Source of the DNA: Helicoverpa zea
Lineage: Eukaryota; Arthropoda; Insecta; Lepidoptera; Noctuidae
DNA: 64,000 nt
Assembly (NCBI RefSeq): GCF_022581195.2
Contig: NC_061452.1
Location: 8,005,501 to 8,069,500, forward strand
Direction: 5' to 3'
Position 1 is the stretch's first letter. Every line of letters starts with the position of its first letter. The notes beneath the pieces were generated by a model. The model saw only the letters and a program-made list of their open reading frames with translations. It made no database searches and had not been told where the DNA came from. Positions 33,711-47,100 of this stretch are shown here, in pieces. The translations under genes were made by a program, and so were the position numbers.

Positions 33711-36386
33711 GGCGGCGCGTACTGCCGCACGGCGCAGCCCGACACACCCCGCGACGCTCCCGAGTCCTCCCGGACCGCCCGCCCAACCGCCCGAAGCACT
33801 AATGCATGCTGCACTTATATCTGCACATTATTGCTAATTTCCTATTCCATTAGCTGAATTTCAGTCACCTATGTATACCTATTGTACTCGAAAAAAACTG
33901 ACATGCTTTCTAAAGCATGTCAGTTTTTTCGTTTTTCGTTCTTCGTCATATTCTTTTAAAAAATACGCTACCTTTTCCATTAAGGTGGGGTTTTATCTTC
34001 AGGCAAGAGATTCAGTAAGGTATTTGTCTTGGTAAAAAGTTTTCCGTCGAAAAAAAAAATGAATATTGGTACAAAAGTCTAGTGGTATTACTGTCATCTG
34101 AATCATATCTTATGAAGTTTATTTTATTTGCCAAACGGACAGTTACATTAGTTTAAAGGTGTATCTGCCCTGTATATATAAGCACCTTGTACATACTTAC
34201 CTATGTAAGGTGAATGTTTCATAAGTTTCAGGAGCTCTATTTTACGTGTGGTGTAGGTAGGTGGCTTTTGTAGAAATTAGCTAGTGATGTGCGCATGTGC
34301 AGTTATCCCGCGGGATAGCATCGATTGCTTCGGCACTCCGCTCGCTACCAAACGCCTCCGCGGGAATATATATAGGTCAGGGATGATTTACATAACGTAC
34401 AGGCTTCGATCGGTTTGAACACTTACTAGCGAGATTACACCCAAATATCTATTCAATTCAGGAGACTTCAAAACATCCTTACTCTTCTAGTTATAGAATT
34501 TCAGCTTTGCAGTACTTTATTGAAATAATGATGTAGGTAACCATTGGAGCAAAACGTTTATTGATTGATAGGTTGTAGTAAAAGAAAACAAAGTTTTTGT
34601 TTCATTCGTTTATATTTAATAAACAAAGTGCAATTCAGAGTTAACCCTAACAATTGAACAAATGTTGGGGACAACGGGTTGTCCCATTGCCGACGGAGAG
34701 ATGCCGCACGAGTTCTATCCAATACAAAGATAGAAACCCGCGTGTGCGGGTTGCGGCGCCCACCGTCCGGGTCGTCACACAACCTCTAGCGAATGGTAAG
34801 AAGATATAACAATAAATAAACTGATGACTTAAAAACATTGACTTGTAATCATATCCGGTCCGCAACTTCCATCGGACCGTCTAAGATTATTTTCAGCAAA
34901 ACCTCGGAAAAGGAAAACATTACAGGAGCCTTGCGAGGGTACATTCGCTTGTCGGTTGTACCCGCGCACTCTCTCTGCTTACACCACGTTTTCCTTTTGA
35001 GAGGTTCACAATGTTTTCGAATGAAATGAATACGATGACTTAGAACAACAAACGTAACAATCGATGATGACGGAGCAGTAAACTGAACTTGTCGAATGTT
35101 TCCGAGTGTGGCAGACGAGCGGCAGGACTGTCGGATGTCAGGATATAGTGTACCTGTGCTTATCAACTGATCGTGCTTCGCATCTGTCAATATATAGGCA
35201 CCTTTGTGTATACCCTCTATGTAACGAAAAACCGGTTCATGTTACAACTTCTTGTACTTATAAAATGTTGTATATCTTATAAAATGAGTTATATATTACA
35301 TGTACATGTTTGAAACGATGGTCGTATCTGTTTGAATTAATTTTCGAAGAAGAAAATTTTACAAGCTAATATTATTTTCAGCATACGAATTACTGTAACT
35401 GTATGGAAAGAAGTACAAACGTGATATTAATATGTAATTTAATTATTTGTAAAAGTCGTTCCGAAAGACCCAGATATGACTTTATTAAAATAATATTTGT
35501 TTAACTACAACTTTTAACGAACGATTTATTAAGCTATAGCCATGGGTATTTTACCATTTATAACAATATCGACCCGTTCACAACGAGGCATATCACAACC
35601 TGTACCAATTGAATCAACATTGTTTGTAAAGTTCTATACTAGCTACTGACACAAATATATCCGAAAATAAAACTAGGGATTATAACCACGATTCATGGAA
35701 TCGAACAAGAAGGAAACAAAGGGCCATTGTTTCACCGCCCAAACTCTAAACTGTACAATAGATTTCAAGAATCGAAGAAGTTCTAACAAAGTTTAATTTT
35801 TAAATGCGAATCAGGTCGTTCAACGGTAAGAAGGAAGACGTTTTTGTGCAAATATTTTCTGCCGCAGTCTTGTCTAGTGGGTGGCCACTTGCAGCGGCGA
35901 GGGTCGCGGGTCGCGGCCCGACGACCACTGCGCCGCGGCGCCGTGGCGTGGCGGCTTTAGTGCCTGTATAGCACGTACTGCCACTTTATCGCAGGGGGCG
36001 ACCGTTCCGGGGACGGAACGTCTGATACGGAACCGCTCATGGAAACTCGTGACATACCCTAAGGGAAATATCGGGTGTAGAGTACGGGATTGATTCCACT
36101 GAGCGTGACGACCATTTGTCATTGTATTCTTGGAAGAAAGGGTACACAATCGCTGAATTTTTCAAGGGGTTAAAAGACGTTAGTCGGATGGGCAGTTATT
36201 TGTTGAACGTACAGGGTTGGCAGTCAGCGGTAACTTATGTCTACAGGGGGGCGCGGGCGGCGAGGCAAGCGGCGGCAACTCCGGCGTCGCGGCGTCACCG
36301 TCCGCGCCACTTCGCTCATCACAACTTAACAAATATTCGCGGTATCACAGAACTTTTCGCATGCGTATCCGCAAGCGGGCGGGTCG
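33711..36386. other. Spacer between beta1 (5' side) and alpha7-like (3' side) genes
   Basis: Just above 33710 lies a short GC-rich block, probably beta1 leader or promoter. An 18-bp perfect hairpin occupies 33892-33929. The part near 35880-36386 is GC-rich and should be alpha7 3' untranslated region. A 113-residue minus-strand frame at 34849-35190 has no recognisable similarity. Nothing else was identified. Confidence 0.4.
33892..33929. repeat. Perfect 18-bp hairpin with 2-nt loop
   Basis: AAAAAACTGACATGCTTT, then CT, then the exact reverse complement. It lies about 180 bp upstream of the beta1 start codon on the transcription side. It could be a MITE relic or a structured element. Confidence 0.7.
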
Positions 36387-39300
36387 CTACGACACCATGA
36401 TGTGTGGCGCGGACAGCAGCACGGCTAGCGTGGCGATGATTGTGAACAGGGTAAAGATAATAAGGCACAGTCTGTCCACGACCATGGCGGCGAACTTCCA
36501 GTCGCGCGAAATGTCCGCATCTTCGTCGTCCTTGCGCATCTGGAAAATTTTACATCATGTCAAACTCTCTGCTATGTAGGTATGTGTTAAACATCCACTA
36601 AGGCAAAGGCGGTGGTTTAGGTACCTGATCTGTGATGACTCTGATCTCCTTCAGAATGAGGGAGAGCTCGTAGTCGACACCGAAGCAACTGTGCGCCGCC
36701 AAGCCCGCGCCATTCTCCTCACCCCCCCTGCAACAAGTACGCTCTGTAGATACCGGCTACTTGCGAACCCTACACTACAGGTGGAGCCGAGGAACGGAGG
36801 GCACTACGGGAGTTATGCCGATTCGATGTTAAAGACCAGACCCAGATGTAGAAGTAACTAATCGAAAAGTGAAAATTATGCGATGGCCCGTGAAATAGTA
36901 AGTTGAATTGATGTTCAATGTTTTTGAAAATTCGTGAATTAGCTGTTAGGGTCGGGTTTACTGCGGAACGTTCGAGGCTGGGGTGAATTATCGTAACCGT
37001 GCTATTTACGGCGAGTAGTGTTCGTGTAGATCGTCGAGGGACCTGTAGTATCGGCAGCATTGCGGCTGCTGCGCTTGCGGGTGGCGGAAGTCGTCGTCGA
37101 TGTCGAGCACGTTCGCTAGGAGCGACTTGGAGGAGCGCTCGCGCAGCTCCAGGTCGGGCGGCGGCGGCACGCGCGCCGGCGGCGGCGTCGTCGCCGACCC
37201 GGGCCGCGACATGCGCAGCACCCACGGCAGCCAATACAGGAACACGCAACGAATCTATACCAGCGAACAACAAATCAACATGTTATCACTCTAGATTTGC
37301 CTGCTTTCAATTACATTATCAAAACAATTACGAACCCAATCACTCATTTCGTGAGTGTCTGCGTGCCGGTGGTGGTAGTTGAGGATCAGTATGGTGGAGA
37401 CGACGGAGGAAGCCACCATGAACATGATGCAGTTGAAGTAGGTGCCGAGCAGTGGCACGGCGTCCGACGTCGCTGGCATCGTCTCCGCCACCATGTTGAG
37501 GAACACCGTCAACGACAGTAATATCGTCACACCTGACCAAATAAATTAACGTTGTTACGTCTTTCAAGATACCAACCCAGAGAAAAAGAAAAAACTACTT
37601 GAAAATGTATGTGTTACCTAAAGACAACTTCTCTCCGGAGTCTGGAGGTAAGGTGAACCCCAACAGAGCCATGGAGGCGATGAGCACGCAGGGCACGATC
37701 AGATTGAAGAAGTAGTAGAGCGTCTTCCGCCGGATCACCACCGCAAACGTGATGTCGATGTACGGCTCCGGACAACAGTTGTAGTAGATCTCGTTGCGCT
37801 TGCCGGGCACTCCTACGTCACAAAGTATAACTGAACACCTGATTTGCTTTACACATCATAAAAAATAAGCTTTATCGATCGCGTTTAGTAGCATCAATTA
37901 AAAAGTTAATGACCTGAGTTTGAAATAAAAGAAGAATTACTGTTTCGCCGCCATTAAGTAGTCGTAAAGATAGCGTATAAAATGCTAATCCGGATGTAGT
38001 GATTATAATAAATTATATTACCTATTAACTCCCATTCGCCATTCGTGACAAAACTGCTTATATCTCCACCCCCTTCATCCTGTAGTTGTAGATCCAACTG
38101 CAAATTAAATAAAATGTTAACGACACTGTAGCAGACACATCAAAAGTCAAAGGCGACGAAAGGAGACGAACAAACTGCTTCTTAAGGAGGTCTGCTTATC
38201 AAATAATTAGGTTAACTTCCAGACCTGATAACCATCATAAGTCCAGCTGCCAAACTTCATCTCGCAACGTTGGTCGTCGAAGGGGAACCAGGTGATGTCG
38301 ATCTTGCAGGTGCTCTTGAAGATGCCGGGCGGCACGTACAGGCACGAGCCGTTGTTGCGCACCACCACGTTCGTTGGATACGTGCTGTCGAACCCTTCGT
38401 CCGCGCTAAGTAATCAAACATGCGTATTAAAAGTAAGATCGACGTGTTTATTGAACATTTTATGACAGAATAAGAATTTTAGTGGAATAAATTAATTATG
38501 TAATACACCATATACGTATATTTCAAATTTTTAAAAGTGGTAAATAAACAAATTTTAAATTAAAAATGTGTTTTCTCATTAATGTTATTGTTTTTGCTAA
38601 AATTAAACGGTAGTTAATTTTGAATAGTCAAGAAATAGCCGTAAAAACTATCGTACGTAAATTAAAGTAACAACGTAGTAAGTATCATTAAGTAGGGACA
38701 TCGTCACGGTCAAACTGTAACGTAGTAAAAATAAATCCAATTTATAGGATAACAATTTTAATCGGGGGTAATTCGGCGAACATTTTGCTACGTTGCGTAG
38801 AGTGAAACCTACGCGGTCGATCGTAGGACACGGCTACGAATCCTTGCATGCGTGTACTGAGCGTAGTCGTAGTACTTTGGCGTAGTACTGTGGCGTAGTA
38901 CTTCGGCGTAGTACTTTGGCGTAGTACTTGACATGCTAAGTTAATCTTATAACAGAATCTTTTTAAAGTAAATAAATTGTAACGACATAAAATGCTGAGT
39001 GGTAATCGTAAGTTTAAAAATATTAAATGAATTTTATTTTTAGTGCAGCTGTAAGTTTAGGAAAATATGTGTTGTATTCATCTGTATTTAAAAGAGTTTA
39101 TATTATAAGCTTCAATTTTTTATGTCAGTAAGTGATATTTAGAGCGCATGGTATCAGACAACTTCAAAAGCAACGGTACACCTAGATACATTAAGGTCTC
39201 ATATACATAGGTAATAGGTACTAGTCTGAGACGATGCAAGCAAACTAGGTTAATGATTTATATCAAGAGGAGGCAAGCATCCACCTATGTAATAATAACG

Positions 39301-42300
39301 TCATACTTCATCCATTAATTTGCCAGCCAACCGTGGACCGTAATTATGGCCAGGCGTGCCCATGACGGCTTGCTGTGGTCGCCTAGTGGGACGCTAATAG
39401 TCCCACGGAATTTATTTGGAAACTTCAATTACGTCGTTAATTACGGTATTTTCCAATTAAATTGACAATTAGGTTAAATGGAGATAAATATTTCTTTATA
39501 TGGATATTTCCAAGCAAGGATGATGATTGCGATTTTAACTTCGATTTAATGGTTACTGTTCGATGTTTGAAACCGTGTAGTTACTTATATTTTTTTGATG
39601 TTTATTCTGAGCTAACAATTATCACGGAAAAATAATACACACTTTCTCTATCCGACTTTGATTGATCGGAAATTAAATTAACAGTACTTTTTAGTCGCAT
39701 GATTGAAAACGATAAAGCATTAATCTTTCCTTCCTTAAAAACTAGTAAGCAATTAACATAATACAATTTTTTATTTTTCATCAAGTGTCTGGAAATAATT
39801 AAATTTATTGGTCTAAAAAGTAAGAAAGTTTCCAATCTTTAGTTTTAAGATACTTTGAGTTTAATTAATTGCTTGGAATTTTATTCTCACGCGAAATTAA
39901 TAAAAGCTTCACACATTTGTTAAAAGAAGGAAACTGGTGGCTTTTTTAAAAAAGAATCTTGTCGAAAACTGTTAATTGACTAATATTAATATCTTGCTGT
40001 TGACGAAATATCTAAAGTTGGCAGCATACGTAATCTGCGTAAATATTGAGGTCTTCGTTACTGAGGTATGTGAGACGAATTGGATGCAGTGGATGTATTG
40101 AGATTGGCATTATTATTGGGTTCAAGGCGATCTCAGTTATGCAACACACCACTCAACATTCCATTTTCAGACTTAATTGTCTTGATTGATATTGCTCTTA
40201 ATTTCGCTATCGTTTCGTCTTTGGTTCTCTGTTTCTCCGAGAAGGAATTTAACTGTGGAATTTGTTTGTGTACAGTGAACGTACCTGTTGTACATAAGGA
40301 CGTCTGGTTTCCATAGTCTGTGGGGCGGCACTCGTAAATCTTTGACCCCGCCGAAATCCGAAGTGTTCCACCTCAAGTTCATATCATTCCACTCCTAAAC
40401 AAACGACATAACCGTATATTTACATTATTAATAGATAACTTAATACATAAAGATATGACAGCATTACCAACGTCGAATCTCATTCAAATGCAAAAACAAT
40501 TAATTACTTTCTTGTTTATCTACTCGCACGAACGTTATAAAAACGCATACTCACTAGTTTTAGCCAGATGTTTGTTATTAAAAGCTGGTTCTTCTCGTCC
40601 TGCGAACATAAATTTGTATTTTATTACTTCTCAGTCCCGTTTGTTCATGGTTTGAACTCAAATGAATCATTATTATACTGTGAGAGTCGGTCAACAAGGA
40701 TTGTACAAAAACGTGTATCCGAACTGGTCCCAGGACAACGTCGTTTAGACAAAAACTGTCAATAATGTTTGAGTACTGACGCACACCAATGCAGTACTGT
40801 CCTGGTGAGGCGTGTGCATTTAAATTGTGAGGACATATTTAGAAGACTTGATAGGTTACTTGGCTTAATCGTTTTCGAAGCGGCTGGGCTGGTATCGAGG
40901 TAGTTTATTTATTGAACGGTACTTTTGGATAATCATGGGAACTACATTAATCTTGATTGCGAAGTTATAGTGGCATGTAGGTATGTGAGTTTGTATGCTG
41001 ACCACGTCGATGATCTGCATGAGCGTGAGGCCGAAGGAGAGCTGCAGCGGGTCGCTCTCGTTGACGACGGGCCTCTCCAGTACGTTGTAGTGGTCCAATA
41101 GGTGGTGCAGTAGCCGCTTCTCGTGGTACCCGCAGCGTGCCCCTATACACAAACAAAACCCGCTTATAATACTTCCAATTTCGGATACAGATCTAAAAAA
41201 ACAACAATGTACCCATATTTCGAATTTAACAAATAAAAACCGATTACAAATAATTCAGTAATTGCAGACTTATTTCAAAAATGCATTGTTCAGATAAACG
41301 CCGTTGGCAAAAAAATGATTGTATGAAATATTTCGGCAAGAAACGGTGATTGTAGCCAGACTTTTTTTTATTTTGAATATATTGTTTAAGAAATCAGAAC
41401 GTCTGATTAGAATCTTATTTTAAGGATAGTGTTATTGTGTAATTGTTGTGACTATTTACTAATAAGAATCTTTATTCTATCCAGATCATTATACCAAATA
41501 TTCGTCTTGAACTTTATTTGCATTTTTCCCCTCATCATCCTATCTTCGTCTACCTAAATCCGGGTTCCAAACTTAAGGCATAAAATCTCGAGAAGAAATG
41601 CAAAAAAACAAGAAAGATTTATGTAGTATACAGTTACACATTAGCATATTGTATTATGTCTGTCTTGTGGGGATGCACGTGTGGCTACCGGTATCTTCGT
41701 AATGATGATCAGAAACCTCGAGACAGATAAAACCAATAAATAACGGCTTATAAATGGAAATAAGATTATACTCTGATTATAAAATGATAAAATCTACATG
41801 GATTTTTGCATAACAGATATTAGAGGGAAACGACCCTATTAATATTATAGTTACACCTGCTTGCTGGAATCTTACAAATTGAGTATTTTAATCTTATTTA
41901 ATATGTATTATTTCTAAAGCGAAAAGTCCCAAGGAAAAAATAAAATAACGGTTCCAACTAGCTTCTAGCAAACTTCTTAAGATACCTGTATGAGTACCTA
42001 TCTAAGAAAATGTGATAATAGTCCGTGCCTTGTATACCAATGTTAAGGTTTAGTTAAAATACTTGAATGTAACATCTAAAATTTTAATGAAATAACACAA
42101 AAACATGTTTAATTTGCTCATTGATGAGAGATTCATCAACATATTTTTAAATGTACCGATTGACCTTTTAATAGATAATTGCCGTAAGTGGTACACTAAT
42201 ATCTCTAGAATATATGCTATCGGTGTTTGTTTAATTACGTAAGTAGAGTGAACTATGGCGGTATCCATTTCAAAATTGTCCATTATCTATAACGAGGGCA

Positions 42301-43687
42301 GGTAAAGGACATTATGGATTGAAAATTGTTTCAAGAAAACCAATTACTGCAAATTATTAGTTTACCTCATCTTTTAGGTATGTTACCGTTGTTCATAATC
42401 TACATATGCGTATGTTAAAATCTGATATTTCGTGGGCCATTAAAGTAGATTGGGGATATTGTTGTGCAAACATATTCTGGACAATCAACGTGTGATTAAT
42501 ATTATTGCCACCGCACGGCCATTAGTATGTATTTTAAATAACATCACGTAACGCCCTATACATATTTTGGCAGTTATGTTTGCGTCTCCAACTTAATAGC
42601 GAGTAACTTGGAGCTGTACTTACCGAGGCACACTAATATTTTTCATGATAATAATTTAAAAACATTAATATGTTCACATTTAAATAAATAGATATTATTA
42701 AAGCTCTATATAGATACTAAAAAAATACCATAGTACAATGTTTTGTCATTATTTAGGTATTGCCATTTTACCAGCGGATAATTTATCTTGATAACATTTT
42801 TTGTTCCGAGTGTAAATAATGCCAGTTATTTGTTCTAGAACTGCCGTGATTTATATCCGAATATTATTTAAGTCTATTATCAAGTAATTGTACATTACGA
42901 GACTATCGGATGATCGATTTCTGATGATTACTGGCAGCTACGCGTGCCTCATTGTTAAAGTATTTTTTGTCCTCAAAATTGATGGATTCGTTGTTTACAA
43001 TTTTTAAGTATATTCAATGGTAGAGAAATACAAGTGAACAAATGGTTCAAAACTGATTAAGCTTTTTGTTCTATTAGGTATATTCGAGTATCATTGTATT
43101 TAATGAATATAAATATAAAATGTTATATAAAATGATCAAACGCTTTAAAGTGCAGAGTTGGAACAGAGCCCTTTTATCTTATACTTAAGTCTCTTGAGAT
43201 TATTAAGGAGTACCGCTATTACCTATCTCTTTTCTTTGCCTTTGGATTCACATTGTTTTCTCTATAAAAAGGAAATGTATTCAAACATAATGAAATAAAT
43301 AATTTTAGGATGATGTTTATTGTGATAATAAAATCACGCCATGTGCTGTTTTCTGAAAACATTTCGATCTCATGCAGACATGGCTGCCATTTTGGTCTCT
43401 CCAATAGGTTTCCGCCACATAAAGATTTTTTTTTTCTCAACTACAATCTTTACGAGTCTCTTTGACTTGGTTACACTGTTATGTTTGTGTTAATTATGAG
43501 AATGACACATGTTTTGCAAGTTTATTGTGTTGTTGTGTTGGTATTCAATCAGGAATGACGTGAAGGTGAGTCAGTACATCGGCGAGGAGCAGGTGGTGTG
43601 GTGCTTACCCCTCGGCCAGAGCAGGCACAGCAGCAGCAGCAGGCCCGCGGGCGCCGCCAAGTGCGAGCGGCGCGCCCGCCCGCCCAT
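36387..43687 (-). CDS. nAChRa7: Nicotinic acetylcholine receptor alpha subunit, alpha7-like
   Basis: An alpha subunit of an acetylcholine-gated cation channel of the alpha5/6/7 insect group. Exons: 43687-43609, 41142-41003, 40599-40555 (only 45 nt), 40394-40285, 38405-38225, 38097-38022, 37812-37618, 37532-37336, 37254-37010, 36727-36625, 36539-36387, all in phase, 507 aa. The signal peptide has a Leu run (GLLLLLCLLWP). Cys-loop C158-C172 surrounds FPFDD. Loop C has the alpha hallmark YYNCCPEP with C223-C224. TM1 to TM3 are typical (FFNLIVPCVLIASMALLGF; GEKLSLGVTILLSLTVF). The cytoplasmic loop is Pro/Arg-rich, then TM4 in DWKFAAMVVDRLCLIIFTLF and a tail ending PHIMVS. Loop sequences fit remembered alpha7 better than alpha6, but the exact paralogue is a judgement. 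One donor is unusual (GTTCGT at 37335). Confidence 0.9.
38868..38932. repeat. 13-bp minisatellite, about five units
   Basis: Five consecutive 13-bp units of CGTAGTACTTTGG with one or two changes each, preceded by a partial unit. It is in the large alpha7-like intron between 38405 and 40285. Confidence 0.85.
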
Positions 43688-44180
43688 GTCAGCGCCGCGA
43701 CGCCGCCGCGCCGCGCGCCGCCGCCGCCGCCGCCCCGCGCCGCGCCATTCCCCCCGACCGCGCGACCCGACCCCCGCCTACCAAACGCCGCACTCCCGCT
43801 TCTCTATTAGGATCTATCGAACACGATCGGCTTAAAATTCAATCTTTTTACGGTTTTCATATGTATGCAACTTGTTCACGACCGCTCGCCGACGGCCACG
43901 CGTGCCGTCCGATCCTCAAACATCGCCTACTGCGCCGAGGGGATGTGTGTGGAGTCACGGCGTGTTTTTGATCATTGTTGTTCAGCGGAGTGCGGCCGAC
44001 CGTGGGGCAGCGGAGCCGCCGGTGTGCGGACTGACGGAGCGCCGGGGCGCGCAGCCGCGCCGCCGCCGCCGCCCATTCAACCGCCACGCCGCTGCGCGCT
44101 GCCTCCGACCTTGTCTCCGCCGCGCCTGCACGAGCTGCTCCGGCACGCACACCACGCACCACTACATCACACACCCCTCA
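43600..44180. promoter_or_regulatory. GC-rich island over alpha7-like exon 1 and presumed promoter
   Basis: This block is strikingly richer in CpG than its surroundings and includes a run of about seven GCC units near 43717-43733. It covers the signal-peptide exon and about 450 bp upstream on the coding side, so it is the likely leader/promoter. Open frames on both strands are by-products of GC richness. Confidence 0.5.
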
Positions 44181-47100
44181 TTGATGCTTATTACCACTCT
44201 CAATTATCAACTTATCGAAACTCTTCCTGATTAAACCTTGACATTTAAGTAACTGAATTTTATTTCCCTCTTTATCCAAGTAACTGTTAATTTTATACTG
44301 TCTAACTCATTACTCGAAGGTATGGGTATTTATGTATGCACCGGAGGCTCTGGAGTGTCTGCGTAAAGGGTTTGTTTAACTAGTGTATTTTTTCTGGGTA
44401 ATAAGATAGGGATCTAGTAAATATTCGTGTATTTTGTTAGCATATTTTGTGTAATTTGAGTGGTGTATGAGGCGAGTGTGTCGTGTTGTGCGGCGCGAGG
44501 CGGCGACAGTGCGGGTAGCTCGGCGCGGGGCCGCGTGCGATCAATGAGGCCGCTCTCTTCCCTGCTCACAGCCTCCCTGCGCCCCCCGCCTGCCGCACAC
44601 GTTTCGCCTTACCATGCTGAATTCATCCCGTGACTATGGCACTTCGAATTCGAACATTAATTTAAAAATATTAGCTGACACACTTTTTATGGGGTCGAAT
44701 AAAGTTATGTTGAAAAGGTAATCTGATAACCGGAGGACCATTAAACCCCATTCTATATTATTTCAGACGCAAAGCTTTCAAACCTGTAATTTGTACTCGT
44801 GGAAGAAAATTGTTTATCAAACATTTTATGGGGGAGAAATTTTCTTCGTAATTTCTGCCACTGCTTGACTATCCTGTTTCAAGATTTTACAGAAAGAATA
44901 TAGCCCTATCCATTTAATTTTTCTAGCAATATCTTGCATTAAACATTAGATTTTTTTCCGCATTCACAAATGCTTCTGGTACCTACTGAAAAAAGAGCCT
45001 ACACGTAAATGAGTGTTTTTTTTTAATATAAGAAATATAGTTTGCAGGTATATTTACATAGAAGTGAATGGGTTTGCTAGGCAGCGAGAGAGGCGACCGC
45101 GAGGCATGCCTGCGCCTAATGTCGCACAACCTGATAATGAAGGGTGTTTGCTCATTACCGCAACCACTTTACGCTCGCACGCGGCTGCGCTCACCGCTCA
45201 CCGCTCAGCGACACTTAACACTTTGCAGATATTCAAAGCTCACACATTTATATTATACACGCTACACTTCCTCCTACCCTTCGTCAAACTCCCATTCTGA
45301 AAACGTCGTGTACCAAGGTTCGTGAATTACGTAAATGCTAGTGATTATAACTTTCCTAACAAGATAAAATAATTGACTCGCTCATTAATTCACTCCTTGA
45401 ATTAATGAGTACCTTGAGATAATTAGTACCGTAGTGCAGGCAATTAATTATCAACAACAAAGTAAAGGACGAGAACAATGCTATAGTCGGAGTTCACGAT
45501 CCAGTACCAAGTCTTTATTAGGCGTTGGATATGTTTTGTAAATGGCAAATGTGTTGAGAACTAGGAAGTTTGCGAAACTCGGAGAAAGCGACCAAGGAGT
45601 AGGTACGAACCGTTGAATGGCGCAGTCAGAACAAAAGCAGTTCATTTGCTACAAACTAGGCGAAATAATGAACGTCATATACCTGACTCCCTGAGTGAAA
45701 TGTCAAAAGTAAAGGTTAAAAGTTAGGAGTGCACAAGCGCAAGTGTATGGGCGGCCGAGGTTCGCCTGCATTAGGCACTCATCGCCACCCACATAGCGTC
45801 CACATGCGGAGTCGCTGCCAACTCACTGTACTCACTTCGATACATTAAAAGCTTACGGAACTTCCACTTCTTCACAGTATTGCTACTATTTACTTGTATA
45901 TGTAAGTAGGTATATCAAAGTTAAAGATTCTCGGAAAATTGAGAACCTTTAGCAGAAGAAATATTTTAAAACCACGAGTGTAGCAATTAAGGGCAGCTAG
46001 CAATTAGGTAGCAACTCTCTATATAAATATGTATTTCGAGGGAGAATGGTTTGTTTGTACCCAAAAGGCTCCGAAACTACTGGACCGATTTAAAAATTCT
46101 TTCCATTTTGGGAAGCTAGATTTTCTCCAATGAAAGATAGCTTATGTTACAAGCTATTCATCATGGTACGGAATGAAGTGCCCCCAGGATCCGAGTGCAT
46201 CTAAACTTTATACGCAACATTTCTTTAAAGTAATTTAAGAATATGCTTAGACCTTCGACACAGATAATTTCGAATGAACTGCATGACTTCGTTGACAATG
46301 AAACCAGTTCTCCATAATCATCACGTCACGAATGCTTTAAATTTATCTTTCTTATCTTTAAACTTATAATTTCCATGCCATAAATAAGACATTTTAAAAG
46401 AAATTACATTCGATTCTAAAATATTGATCGAAACATAAGTACGTATTTATGCGGCAGATACCGTTATTTATAAAAAGCATGTAACAGTGCTTTTGTTAGT
46501 TTGCTGTTTTTACGAGTCGATATGAAATTGCTTTCGCTGTTTTATGTGTGGACGTAAGTAGAGCTTGGGTAGCGTTGGTGTGGCGTGGCGGTGTCGTGGC
46601 GCGGCGTCACGGCATCGCGTGACCGCTCAATGGCTGCCTGCAAATTGCACATTACACGCCGCGTTCGGCCTGCAACCGACCATTAGTGCATTCCCGCAGA
46701 TTACTTCATAGCGAAACCGACCATGTTAAACTGTTACATTTTTTATAGATCAGCGAAATTAGTTTTGAAAGACACTGTCAGTGCCACTAAGATGACAAAA
46801 TATCTGCCGGTAACTTGATTGATTTAAAGTGCTGTAAATAATAGCAACTTTTTTTTATAACGGCGCAACACTTAATTCCTTTTATTGTTCCAACAGATTA
46901 ACCGTTAAATTAGGTAAGTAAATAGTTATGTAATAAGTGGTTCTTAAAAACTAGCCTACGAAGATATATTAAGAATTTTGAAAACGCTAACTCACAATTT
47001 AAGCTAACAATACTATAACATAAGGCACTAAAACAATCAATTTGATAAATATTAATATTACTGTATATTACTTTATACATAGGTACCTACTACTTAAAGT

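Noticed and set aside
34849..35190. 113-residue minus-strand frame between the receptor genes
   Set aside because: No recognisable similarity, no splice or promoter context, and length is compatible with chance.
43509..44234. Overlapping frames of 100-120 residues on both strands
   Set aside because: They are produced by CpG-rich composition around alpha7-like exon 1; only the signal-peptide frame joins conserved exons in phase.
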